Shown in pieces: positions 14,387 to 22,025 of a DNA stretch of 24,328 nucleotides. Both the position numbers and the translations under genes were made by a program. The DNA comes from DASSUC01 sp035649895 (lineage in GTDB: Bacteria; Actinomycetota; Actinomycetes; Mycobacteriales; Micromonosporaceae): contig DASRIS010000025.1 of assembly GCA_035649895.1 (NCBI GenBank), forward strand, positions 1 through 24,328. The letters are read 5' to 3'. The number at the start of each line of letters is the position of its first letter. Position 1 is the stretch's first letter. The notes under the pieces were generated by a model. The model worked only from the letters and a program-made list of their open reading frames with translations. It was not told the DNA's origin and searched no databases.

Positions 14387-16003
14387 GTGGGGCGAACTGT
14401 ATCGGGCGGACCAGCGGCGCCGAGCCCGGCTGACACGGACCGCCGCGCCGGTGTTGTCTCGCACAGCCTGCTGCTGACCGTAACGATGGCGCTCGCGACA
14501 GGCGTGTCGTACCTGCTCAGCCTGGGCGCCGTCCGCCTGCTCCCGCCGGCGGAGTTCGGCGGCGTCGGTGCTCTGATAGCCGTGCTGCTGGTCGCGTCGG
14601 TGCCGGCTACGGCGATCCAGACGGTCACCGCGCTGAACGCCGCGCGACCGGCCGGACCGGACGTGGTCGCCGTGCTGTCCGTGACACTGCGCACGGCCGC
14701 CGCTGTGGGAGCTGCCGTAGCGGCGGCGGCCGTCGTCCTCGCCCCGGTCCTGACCCTGCCCATCGCAGCGCTGCTGTGGGTGGCCGCCGCCACCGTCCCG
14801 CTCACCCTGCTGGGCATGGTTCAGGGCCTGCTTCAGGGCCGCCATCTGTTCGGCCGCCTGGGCGGTGTGCTCATCGCCAGCGCCGCACTGCGTTCGGCGG
14901 GCGGCCTGGTCGGGGCAGCCTTGACAGACACCGCCACCGGTACCGCAGCCGGGATCGCAGCCGGGTCAGCCACTGCGGCGGCGCTCTGCTGGCCGCTGGC
15001 CGGCCGCCTCTGGCGGCACGCACAACCGGCCTGGCGGGACCTGGACCGCTCGGACCGCCCGGACCACCTGGACCGCCCGGACCACCTGGACCGCTCGGAT
15101 CGCGCGGACCGCCCGGGTCACCTGGGGGCCCCGGACCACCTGGGGCGTGCCCTGGCGAGCACGCTGCCCAGCCTGCTCGCCCTGTACGCGTTTACGAACA
15201 TCGACATCCTGGCGGCCCGGGCCGTGCTCGCCCCGGCGGAGTCGGGGGCGTACGCGGTCGGCTCACTCGCCACGAAGGTGGCGTTCTGGCTGCCGCAGTC
15301 CGTACCCGTCGTCGTCCTCGCTCGCATCGGCGCCGGCGCCGGGCGGCTGCGGACCGTCCTCATCGGCACCAGCCTGGTCGGCTGCTGCGGGCTGGTCCTC
15401 ACGCTGGGTGGGGCGCTCCTCGGTGGCCTGGTGATGCGGGTGCTCGGCGGTGAGGCGTTCGTCGGCTACGCCCCGCAGGTCTGGCGGTTCGCCGCCCTCG
15501 GCAGCGGGTTCGCGGTCGTCTCGGTCCTCCTCGCCGCCCGCCTCGCCAGCGGGGACCCGGGCAGCTGGGTGCTCCCAACCGGAGCCGCAGTAGGGCAGGT
15601 CGTGGTCATCCTCGCCGGCCCCGCGACGGTCGAGGGCGTCGTCAGCAGGGCGCTGCTCGTCACCGCCGGGGCCGTCCTCGCCGCCGCCCTGGTGGAGGTC
15701 TGGGCCAGCCGGCGCGGCGCCGGTCAAGGCCAGCCGGGTGGGCCCTACCTCGGCAAGCGCACGGCCGGTAAGCGCGCGCCGGGCCGGCACCGCCGCCGGG
15801 GCGGGTACTCGTTCGAGGACGGGCTCATCCAGGCGTTGCTGTGGCAGCGCGAGCGGCCGCCGGCGGTCCCGGGGCTCGGCGACCCCGCTGACCGCCAGCC
15901 CAGCCACGGCGATGACGGACAGCAGCTGGACCCGGTCACTGGTCGGGCTGTCGACGGTGACGGCCAGGATGCCTGCAGCGAGGAGGCAGCCCAGGGCCGG
16001 TAG
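14387..16003 (+). CDS. MOP-superfamily polysaccharide flippase (Wzx-like)
   Basis: This multi-pass membrane protein of the oligosaccharide flippase type moves lipid-linked glycan across the membrane. Helices start at about residue 23 (SHSLLLTVTMALATGVSYLLSLGAVRLLPPAEFGG, a typical flippase opening with P-x-E-F-G) and end at about residue 443. A hydrophilic loop in the middle (219-254) is made of 3-residue repeats, LDR/SDR/PDH, encoded by the 9-bp minisatellite. Family members are about 400-450 residues; here the frame continues about 95 polar residues to 16003 and overlaps the AftD-like gene on the other strand, so the real end may lie near 15770-15850 and be masked by a frameshift or a lost stop. 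AGGA lies close to GTG 14387. It is likely to be the exporter for the glycan made by this gene group. Confidence 0.8.
   Translation: MGRTVSGGPAAPSPADTDRRAGVVSHSLLLTVTMALATGVSYLLSLGAVRLLPPAEFGGVGALIAVLLVASVPATAIQTVTALNAARPAGPDVVAVLSVTLRTAAAVGAAVAAAAVVLAPVLTLPIAALLWVAAATVPLTLLGMVQGLLQGRHLFGRLGGVLIASAALRSAGGLVGAALTDTATGTAAGIAAGSATAAALCWPLAGRLWRHAQPAWRDLDRSDRPDHLDRPDHLDRSDRADRPGHLGAPDHLGRALASTLPSLLALYAFTNIDILAARAVLAPAESGAYAVGSLATKVAFWLPQSVPVVVLARIGAGAGRLRTVLIGTSLVGCCGLVLTLGGALLGGLVMRVLGGEAFVGYAPQVWRFAALGSGFAVVSVLLAARLASGDPGSWVLPTGAAVGQVVVILAGPATVEGVVSRALLVTAGAVLAAALVEVWASRRGAGQGQPGGPYLGKRTAGKRAPGRHRRRGGYSFEDGLIQALLWQRERPPAVPGLGDPADRQPSHGDDGQQLDPVTGRAVDGDGQDACSEEAAQGR
15041..15148. repeat. Twelve 9-bp tandem repeats inside the flippase gene
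   Basis: Units such as CTGGACCGC, TCGGACCGC, CCGGACCAC and CTGGGGGCC follow each other twelve times without a break. The period is 3 codons, so unit gain or loss keeps the reading frame. In the flippase frame this reads LDR, SDR, PDH, ADR; it lies in a loop between helices. In another plus frame it would read as collagen-like G-P-P, which I treat as a by-product. Confidence 0.9.
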
Positions 16004-19000
16004 GGCCACCGACATGGTGGGCCGCAACGGGCGCAGCACGCGCAGCAGGAGCGTGCCGACGAGCACGGTCACGGCCGCCACCGCGAGCGCGCCCACCCCG
16101 GCGGAGCCGCCGATGAGCAGGACCGCCGCGGGCAGGACCCAGCGCAGCCACGGTGCGTCGGCCGGGTGGTCCGGCCGGCGTGGTGCCTCGTGCCGGCCTC
16201 CCAGCGGACGAGGCTGCGGCATCAGCGGGTCGCGCCGGATGCGCGGGTCACTCGGGTCGCGCTGGTCGCGCTGGTCGCGCCCGTTACGCTCGCCGCCGCG
16301 GCGCGCGCGCAGGGCGGCCAGCAGGTAGCCGAGGCCCACCAGGAACAGGACGAGTACGCCCGCCCCGCCGGCCAGCAGCCCGATGCGGTACGTGCGGTCC
16401 GGCGGGAAGGTGAGACGGATCTCACCGCCGAGCCCCTCAGGCACGACCCAGCCCTGCAACCACCCGTCCATCCGTACGGGCTGCAGCCGCTGGCCATTGA
16501 GGGTCGCCTCCCAGCCGGGGCTGAAGTTCTGCCGTACCGCCAGGATCGAGCGCGAGCCTGGGCGCACCTCCACCACGCGGTCGACCGGTCCCCAGGATCT
16601 CACCTGCACCGCACCGGGCCGGTCGGCGCTGGCCGGGGTCGGGCCATCGGTCCGGCGCAGGGTGGCGGCCACGGGCACCAGCGCTGCGGTCGGCAGCACC
16701 TGGATCCGGTGCTCCCCCGGGGGGACCTGGACCGGGCCGGTGCAGGCCACCACCTTGACCGGCCGGTGGCGGACGAGGTCGCCCACGGTGCCGGCTACCC
16801 GGGTCGGTACCGACCGACCGTCGATGGACAGCTCCGGCCCAGAGCCGCAGCGCAGGTCCAGCGGGTCGGCCTCGCTGCGGGCCCCGGCCCGGCCAGCCAG
16901 CGCCGGGAAGGCCAGCTCGGCCACGCCGACCGGCAGCGGGTTGCGTACGCCGGTGACCGGGTCCGTGCTCGCCACGCCGCTCACCGCTCCGAGCTCGACC
17001 GTGACCTGGTCGGTGACGAGCGCCGGGAACGGGTACGTTCCCGAGCCGCGCAGGGTCAGCTGGCGCGTGCCGGCCGGCGAGACGAGGGTCGCCGAGAGCG
17101 GGGCCGCGGCGACTGGGTAGCCGGCCACCTGCAGCTCCAGCTTGTCGATCTTTGTCTTGCCCCGCCACCGGTAACGCAGGGTGGGGTGCTCGTCGAAGCC
17201 CTCCGTCACCCAGGCGGTCTGCGGGTCCCCGTCGACCGCGTTGCTGGCCGCCACGGCCGGGTCCCCGCTGAAGGTGGAGCTGCCCACCACGGTCAGCGCC
17301 CCAGCGCCCGGTGCTGGCAGTAGCAGAGCCGCCGCGCCGGGCCGGGGCAGCGCCGCCGCCTCGACCGTGAAGCGGGCGGGCGCGCGTACCGTCAGGGTCC
17401 GGTCCAGCGTGGTCGAGTCCATGCCGGCGGCGAGCGCCGGGTCGCAGCGGGCGCCGCCCGCGACGTCGACGCACGCGTACCGGGGTGGTTCCTGGCGGAG
17501 GCTGACGCCGTCGAGCACGTCGTCCGGCAGGCTGGCCGGAGGGTCGTCCGGCAGGCGGAGCGTACGCCGCACGGTGACCCCGGGCACGGTCAGCTCCCTG
17601 ACCGCCACCTGGGCGTATCCGGGGTCGACCATGGCCACGACGGTGAGCCGGACCCGGCCGGTCCGCCCGGCCTTGGTCGCAAGCCGCTGCGGCTGCCCGG
17701 GGTCGGTCAGGGTGTGGATCGAGGTGCCCGCGTCGGTGGTCACCACGACCTGCCGTACCGCGTGGCCGAGGAGCGGGTCGGCGGCCAGGTGCACGGTGAC
17801 GTGGTCGACCGGGGCCGGGCGGTCCAGCTGGATCTCCAGCCACTCGCCGACCGGGGAGCCGAAGACCGAGCTCTTCCAGTACGTGTCCGGGTCGCCGTCG
17901 AACGCGGCGTACGGCTGGTGCTCGTTGCGGGTCGGCCCGAAGCTGTCGGCGTACCCCTCGGACGAGGACGCGAGAATCGCCGTCGCCGCGTCGTAGCCGG
18001 TCACCGTCTGGTGCCTGGCCGGGAACAGCTCGTACGGCTGCACCGGCCGGACCAGCCGGTACGGCTCGGTGGCGGTCATCGTGGCGCTCTGCGCGTCGTG
18101 CACCCGCCCAATGTTCACCTCGCGCCGCTGCAGCCCGTCCGTGCTGAGCCACCGGGTGGCCGGCGGCCCCTGGCCGTCACCTGCGAGCACCACCGGCGTG
18201 TCGACACCGACCAGGCCGTCCTCGAGCAGCGGCAGCAGCGACTCCGGCCCGCCCGTCACGGCGGTCACGGCGGCCGCGTCGACCAGCGAGACGAGGCCCT
18301 GGGACGGGGTGACGGCGAAGATCTCGACCGCCGGGTAGCCGGGGTCGACGTCGTAGCCGACCAGCTCGACCGGGTCCCGGGGCGCACGGCCCGACTCCGG
18401 CCCGAACGAGGCCACCCGGTGCAGGCCGGTCGAGCGCGCCAGCGACTGGTGCACCACCGCCGGACGGGCCGTGCCCGTCCGCCACCACTCCAGGTCGTTG
18501 CGGACCACCAGGTGGCTGACGCCGGCGCGGGCGAGGAACTCGCCGAGCGCCGGGGAGCCCTGGCCCGAGGCGAGCACCCGCTCCACCTCGTCCATCCACC
18601 GCACGCCGCCGGCCTGCCCCATCGGCACCTGGCTGCGCACCGCCCAGGGCGCCTTGGCCAGCGGTTGCAGCGGATCGTCGTACGCCCGTCCCCAGGTGTA
18701 CTCGCCGAAGCCCGCGCCTGGCGCCAGGTAGGCCGTGCCCCGCGCCTGTCCGGCCTGCGCCTGTCCGGCCTGCGCCTGTCCGGCCTGCGCGGCCAGCCAG
18801 GTGGCGGCCTCGCGCCAGTATTCGGGGATGGCCGGAAAGCCCGGACCGGTCCGCAGCTGGCCGGTGAACGCGGGACCGGCGGCGACGAGGACGGCGGCGA
18901 GCCCGAGCAGGGCGGTGCTCTGGGCCAGCCCGCGCGCGACGCCGAGGCCGGATCCGGCGGACAGCCCGCGGCTGCGCAGCCGGCGGTACCCCGCGAGGGT

Positions 19001-20191
19001 GGCGCGGACCAGCGCCGCCCGCGCCACGGTCAGCAGATGGGCCAGGCCCAGCACGATCGGCAGCCGCAGCAGCGGGTCGAACTTGTGCACGTTCCGGAAC
19101 GCGGCCAGCGGCCCGTCGAGCAGCTCCCGCCACTGTGTGTCGTACCAGGCGCCGTACCGGCCGGCGTACCCGATGGTGAGGGCGGCCAGGCCCAGCCCGG
19201 CCAGCGCCAGCCAGACCGGCCGCCGCGGCAGGTCCCGCCGCAGCAGGCCGGCGAAGCCGAGCAGGGCCACGGCCGCGGTCGCCACGACGCCGGCCTGGTT
19301 GCCGAGGACATACCAGGCGGCCGGCCACCAGGGCGCGTCGTGCGTGAAGATGCCGCCCACCCAGTGGTCGGCGCCGCGCAGCGCCTGCCACACCGAGACC
19401 CGGCTGCTGGTGACCCAGGCGGGCTCGCTGCGCTCCAGGAACGGGGCCACGTAGCGGGAGGAGGCCAGCAACGGGATGAACCACCACGCGATGGCGAGCG
19501 CGACGAAGCCGAGCCACCAGCCGAGCAGGCGCCTGCCCCAACGGTCCCGGGCGCCGGCGAGCAGCCACAGCAGCGGCGCGACGAGCACCGCCAGCACCAC
19601 CGACCCGTTCGCGCCGCCCATGGCGAACACCACGAGCGCCGAGACCGCCGCCGGTCGCCACGGCGGGGTTTCTGCACGCCCCCCGGACGTGCGGTCGTTG
19701 GGCGCGCGGCGCGGGGAGACCAGCGGGAGCAGGCACCAGGGCAGCAGCGCCATCGACAGCGACTCGAACGAGATCGGGCCGATCGTGGTGATGATGCGCG
19801 GGGACAGCGCCCAGGCCAGCCCGGCCACGTGGCGCGAGGCCTCGTCGCTGATGCCCAGCGCCCGGGTCAGCGCCCGCATGCCCAGGTACGCGAGGACGAG
19901 CACCAGCGTGGTCCACAGCCGCTGGACGACCCAGGACGGCACGCCGAGCTCGTGGCCGGCCAGGAAGAACGGCCCCATCGGGAAGAAGTAGCCGTAGGCC
20001 TGGTTCTCCACCTGGCCGAAGCCGGCCTGGTCGTTCCACAGGTGAGCGGCGCGGGTGAGCCAGCCCAGCGGGTTCTCGGTCAGGTCCAGCTTGGTGTCGA
20101 CCGTGACCAGCCCGGGCGACTGGACGAACGCGAGCACCCCGAGGCCGAGGCAGATCAGGGCGGACACCGACCGGTTACGCCACACAGCCAT
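15263..20191 (-). CDS. AftD-like alpha-(1->3)-arabinofuranosyltransferase family protein (GT-C), 3' end uncertain
   Basis: This very large membrane protein resembles mycobacterial AftD, a polyprenyl-phosphate-arabinose-dependent transferase acting outside the membrane. The opening (MAVWRNRSVSALICLGLG, then the acidic first loop VDTKLDLTENPL with D32 and D36, and WNDQAGFGQVENQAYGYFFPMGPFF) matches this family. About a dozen helices occupy residues 1-420. Two galactose-binding/CBM-like modules follow: one near 770-900 (FDGDPDTYWKSSVFGSPVGEWLEIQL), the other near 960-1100 (NAVDGDPQTAWVTEGFDEHP). The C-terminal helices end at about residue 1439, close to the usual 1400. The last 200 residues are polar, antisense to the flippase gene and probably not native. 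ATG 20191 is chosen for family fit; no ribosome binding site is seen and TACCAT 9 nt upstream suggests a leaderless mRNA. Confidence 0.85.
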   Translation of the reverse strand: MAVWRNRSVSALICLGLGVLAFVQSPGLVTVDTKLDLTENPLGWLTRAAHLWNDQAGFGQVENQAYGYFFPMGPFFLAGHELGVPSWVVQRLWTTLVLVLAYLGMRALTRALGISDEASRHVAGLAWALSPRIITTIGPISFESLSMALLPWCLLPLVSPRRAPNDRTSGGRAETPPWRPAAVSALVVFAMGGANGSVVLAVLVAPLLWLLAGARDRWGRRLLGWWLGFVALAIAWWFIPLLASSRYVAPFLERSEPAWVTSSRVSVWQALRGADHWVGGIFTHDAPWWPAAWYVLGNQAGVVATAAVALLGFAGLLRRDLPRRPVWLALAGLGLAALTIGYAGRYGAWYDTQWRELLDGPLAAFRNVHKFDPLLRLPIVLGLAHLLTVARAALVRATLAGYRRLRSRGLSAGSGLGVARGLAQSTALLGLAAVLVAAGPAFTGQLRTGPGFPAIPEYWREAATWLAAQAGQAQAGQAQAGQARGTAYLAPGAGFGEYTWGRAYDDPLQPLAKAPWAVRSQVPMGQAGGVRWMDEVERVLASGQGSPALGEFLARAGVSHLVVRNDLEWWRTGTARPAVVHQSLARSTGLHRVASFGPESGRAPRDPVELVGYDVDPGYPAVEIFAVTPSQGLVSLVDAAAVTAVTGGPESLLPLLEDGLVGVDTPVVLAGDGQGPPATRWLSTDGLQRREVNIGRVHDAQSATMTATEPYRLVRPVQPYELFPARHQTVTGYDAATAILASSSEGYADSFGPTRNEHQPYAAFDGDPDTYWKSSVFGSPVGEWLEIQLDRPAPVDHVTVHLAADPLLGHAVRQVVVTTDAGTSIHTLTDPGQPQRLATKAGRTGRVRLTVVAMVDPGYAQVAVRELTVPGVTVRRTLRLPDDPPASLPDDVLDGVSLRQEPPRYACVDVAGGARCDPALAAGMDSTTLDRTLTVRAPARFTVEAAALPRPGAAALLLPAPGAGALTVVGSSTFSGDPAVAASNAVDGDPQTAWVTEGFDEHPTLRYRWRGKTKIDKLELQVAGYPVAAAPLSATLVSPAGTRQLTLRGSGTYPFPALVTDQVTVELGAVSGVASTDPVTGVRNPLPVGVAELAFPALAGRAGARSEADPLDLRCGSGPELSIDGRSVPTRVAGTVGDLVRHRPVKVVACTGPVQVPPGEHRIQVLPTAALVPVAATLRRTDGPTPASADRPGAVQVRSWGPVDRVVEVRPGSRSILAVRQNFSPGWEATLNGQRLQPVRMDGWLQGWVVPEGLGGEIRLTFPPDRTYRIGLLAGGAGVLVLFLVGLGYLLAALRARRGGERNGRDQRDQRDPSDPRIRRDPLMPQPRPLGGRHEAPRRPDHPADAPWLRWVLPAAVLLIGGSAGVGALAVAAVTVLVGTLLLRVLRPLRPTMSVALPALGCLLAAGILAVTVDSPTSDRVQLLSVIAVAGLAVSGVAEPRDRRRPLALPQQRLDEPVLERVPAPAAVPARRALTGRALAEVGPTRLALTGAAPAGPDLHQGGGEDGPGGDEQRPADDALDRRGAGEDDHDLPYCGSGWEHPAARVPAGEAGGEEDRDDREPAAEGGEPPDLRGVADERLTAEHPHHQATEERPTQREDQPAAADQAGADEDGPQPPGAGADASEDDDGYGLRQPERHLRGE
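16253..16279. repeat. Three 9-bp repeats in the AftD-like gene
   Basis: CGGGTCGCG, CTGGTCGCG and CTGGTCGCG occur in a row. On the minus strand they encode RDQ/RDP units in a charged cytoplasmic linker (GRDQRDQRDPSDPR) between membrane parts. This is a short, low-complexity array. Confidence 0.7.
18744..18788. repeat. Three perfect 15-bp tandem repeats in the AftD-like gene
   Basis: GCCTGTCCGGCCTGC is present three times, head to tail and identical. On the minus strand the array encodes the five-residue unit Q-A-G-Q-A three times (about residues 468-483), in the extracytoplasmic region after the first block of helices. Perfect identity suggests recent slippage. Confidence 0.9.
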
Positions 20192-20199
20192 AGCTTCGG

Positions 20200-20260
20200 G
20201 ATGGTAGGCGCATCGGCCAGGCGCGGCTACCTTCTGGTAGCCGGGGGTCGTATCGTGCAG
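20200..20260. promoter_or_regulatory. Divergent promoters, probably leaderless, around an 8-bp inverted repeat
   Basis: Only 73 bases separate the AftD-like start (20191, minus) and the FkbM start (20265, plus). CGGCTACC (20224-20231) and GGTAGCCG (20236-20243) form a perfect inverted repeat with a TTCT centre. TATCGT (20251-20256) lies 8 nt before the FkbM ATG, and TACCAT (20206-20201, minus) lies 9 nt before the AftD ATG; both fit TANNNT -10 boxes of leaderless genes. The inverted repeat would cover both -35 regions. These assignments are inference. Confidence 0.45.
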
Positions 20261-20264
20261 TTCC

Positions 20265-21098
20265 ATGACCCTGCGGGCGGATCTCGCCGTGACGGCTCGC
20301 CGCGCCGCGATATCCGTGGTGCCGCTGCGCGTCGTCGGCGCCGCCGTCCGCACGCTCTACCCCCGTATCGAGCCAGAGCTGGCCCGGCTCGGCGAGATCA
20401 TGCCGCGCGGGGGCACCGCCCTGGACGTCGGCGCCTGGTTCGGGCCCTGGTCGACCAGGATGACCAGGTACGCCGACCGTGTGGTGGCCCTGGAGGCGCA
20501 CCCTGACCTGGCCGGGCTGCTGCGCCGGTCGCTCCCTCGGGTGAGCGTGGTCCACGCTGCCGCCTCAGACGGGCCGGGCGAGATCGACCTGTTGGTGCCC
20601 GCCGGCGGCCCGGCCGTCGGGGTCTGCTGCGTCGAGGGGAGCACACGTGTCGAGGCCGGCGCGGCCCAGGCTGCCGACCCGGTCGGGGCTGCCGACCCGG
20701 TACGGGCTGCCGAGCCGGTCTGGGGGCGGCCGGTGGCCGTACCTCGGCTCACCATTGACAGCCTCGGCCTGACCGACGTGCGCTTCGTCAAGATGGACAT
20801 CGAGGGGCACGAGCTGGCCGCGCTGCGCGGGGCGGAGCGGACCATCCGCCGCGACCTGCCGCCGGTCCTGCTCGAGCTGGAGGAGCGCCTGCAGCCGGTG
20901 TCCCGGGTAGTCGAGCTGCTCGCGTCCTGGGGCTACACCGGGGAGGTGCTCCTCGGCCCGAGCTGGCGACCGCTGGCCCAGTTCGACCTCGTGGCGCACC
21001 AGCGGGAGACGCTGCGCCGCGTCCACCAGAGCTTCGTACGGCGGCTGGTGTGGCCCCGGCCGCGCTACGTGAACATGGTGCTGTTCCGTGCCCGGTAG
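20265..21098 (+). CDS. FkbM family methyltransferase
   Basis: This 277-residue S-adenosylmethionine-dependent methyltransferase shows the SAM-binding motif I LDVGAWFGPWS (D54-G60), the acidic end of the second strand VVALEAHPDL (E77) and the FkbM hallmark VRFVKMDIEGHELAALRGA (about 165-185). FkbM family members methylate hydroxyl groups of sugars and polyketides; next to glycan genes a sugar O-methylation of the polysaccharide is the most likely role, by inference. Residues 136-153 are a tandem repeat insert (AADPV units) in a loop after the third strand. The start ATG 20265 has no ribosome binding site and may be leaderless. Its stop overlaps the next gene by 11 bases, so the two methyltransferases are coupled. 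Confidence 0.88.
   Translation: MTLRADLAVTARRAAISVVPLRVVGAAVRTLYPRIEPELARLGEIMPRGGTALDVGAWFGPWSTRMTRYADRVVALEAHPDLAGLLRRSLPRVSVVHAAASDGPGEIDLLVPAGGPAVGVCCVEGSTRVEAGAAQAADPVGAADPVRAAEPVWGRPVAVPRLTIDSLGLTDVRFVKMDIEGHELAALRGAERTIRRDLPPVLLELEERLQPVSRVVELLASWGYTGEVLLGPSWRPLAQFDLVAHQRETLRRVHQSFVRRLVWPRPRYVNMVLFRAR
20670..20723. repeat. Three 18-bp tandem repeats in the FkbM gene
   Basis: Units GCTGCCGACCCGGTCGGG, GCTGCCGACCCGGTACGG and GCTGCCGAGCCGGTCTGG are contiguous. They encode A-A-D/E-P-V-x units in a surface loop. The period keeps the frame. Confidence 0.85.
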
Positions 21099-21129
21099 CG
21101 GCGTCTGGATGCCCGGCAGCGGTGTCCCT
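21088..21129 (+). repeat. 21-bp tandem duplication carrying alternative start codons
   Basis: 21088-21108 and 21109-21129 are two imperfect copies of a 21-bp unit; each begins with a possible start codon (GTG or ATG) and encodes MPGSGV plus one residue. The upstream gene stops (TAG 21096-21098) inside the first copy. Confidence 0.75.
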
Positions 21130-21861
21130 GTTGACCTGGACCAGACGCGCCGCGACTGGACCACGCTCGGCGCGGCGGACCCGCTGTGGGCGGTGCTCGT
21201 GGCGCCCGGCAAGCGCGGCGGCCGTTGGGATGTGGAGGAGTTCCTCGCCACCGGCCGGGCCGAGGTCGGCGAGACCGTCCAGTGGCTGGCCGGGCTGGGC
21301 CTGCCCACCCGCTGGCGGCGGGCGCTCGACTTCGGCTGCGGCGTGGGCCGGCTGTCCCAGGCCCTCACGGCGTACGCCGACGAGGTGGTCGGAGTGGATA
21401 TCTCGCCCCCGATGCTCGCGGCAGCCCGGGAGCTGGACCGGGGAGAGGGCGCACTGCGGTTCGTCCTCAACGAGGTGGCCGACCTTGGGCAGTTCCCGGA
21501 CGCGTCGTTCGACCTCGTGTACAGCTCGCTCGTGCTGCAGCACCTGCCCCGGCCGGCAGTGGACCGCTACCTGGCCGAGTTCCTGCGCCTCCTGCGCCCG
21601 GACGGGACAGTCGTGGTGCAGGTGCCGACCCGCGTCCGGCGTACCCCCAAGGGCCTCATCTGGCGGTACGCCCCGTACCCGTGGATCAGGTGGGTCCAGC
21701 GCCGGGTGCTGGGCTACCCAGCGCCGATGCGGATGACCACGGTTCCCGCCCGCGAGCTGGACCGGCTGGTGGCCGCGCACGGTGGCGTCGTGGTCGGGCG
21801 GACCGCCGACCACAGGCACGCCAACTGGCAGCTGGCCTGGTTCGCGCTGCGCCACGCCTGA
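21088..21861 (+). CDS. Class I SAM-dependent methyltransferase
   Basis: This 257-residue methyltransferase has motif I ALDFGCGVGRLSQAL (D81-G87), motif II VVGVDISPPML (D104), and FDLVYSSLVLQHLP for motif IV, as in Methyltransf_11/25-type enzymes. The C-terminal part (MRMTTVPARELDRLVAAHGGVVVGRT) is typical for small-molecule or sugar methylation. GTG 21088 overlaps the FkbM gene by 11 bases. A 21-bp imperfect duplication puts a second in-frame start, ATG 21109, exactly one unit later (MPGSGVW then MPGSGVP), so the true start is uncertain. The substrate is unknown; from context it probably modifies the same glycan or its precursor as the FkbM enzyme. Confidence 0.85.
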   Translation: MPGSGVWMPGSGVPVDLDQTRRDWTTLGAADPLWAVLVAPGKRGGRWDVEEFLATGRAEVGETVQWLAGLGLPTRWRRALDFGCGVGRLSQALTAYADEVVGVDISPPMLAAARELDRGEGALRFVLNEVADLGQFPDASFDLVYSSLVLQHLPRPAVDRYLAEFLRLLRPDGTVVVQVPTRVRRTPKGLIWRYAPYPWIRWVQRRVLGYPAPMRMTTVPARELDRLVAAHGGVVVGRTADHRHANWQLAWFALRHA

Positions 21862-21974
21862 GGGCGAGGGGCACCGGGTGAACGCGTACGACGAGCCCAC
21901 AACGCTGCCGCGCCCGGATCGGATAGAGGCAACCACGAGGTTCGCACAATGGGGCGGTCGGTAGGTGGAGGACG

Positions 21975-22008
21975 TACGACCCGTCGTAGTTGTACAATTT
22001 TTTGTACG
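21975..22008 (+). promoter_or_regulatory. Operator/promoter region of the toxin-antitoxin pair
   Basis: TACGAC-CC-GTCGTA (21975-21988) is a perfect palindrome. Next come TGTACA (21991-21996) and TGTACG (22003-22008), with centres 12 bases apart and an A/T run between. TGTACA-core palindromes are the known binding sites of the E. coli YefM-YoeB complex. Autoregulation by the antitoxin and toxin is therefore likely. The rest of the 164-base gap before the antitoxin holds no gene that I can support. Confidence 0.65.
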
Positions 22009-22025
22009 TCAGCCCAGGAGGCATC

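Noticed and set aside
15041..15148. CRISPR-like array
   Set aside because: Units are contiguous 9-mers without spacers and keep the reading frame of a membrane protein.
14776..15453. Collagen-like G-P-P frame
   Set aside because: It arises from the 9-bp repeat read in another frame of the flippase gene; the rest of that frame has no protein character.
17714..20506. 930-residue open frame on the plus strand
   Set aside because: It is antisense to the AftD-like gene and crosses into the FkbM gene; composition is Arg/Gly/Pro-rich with no domains.
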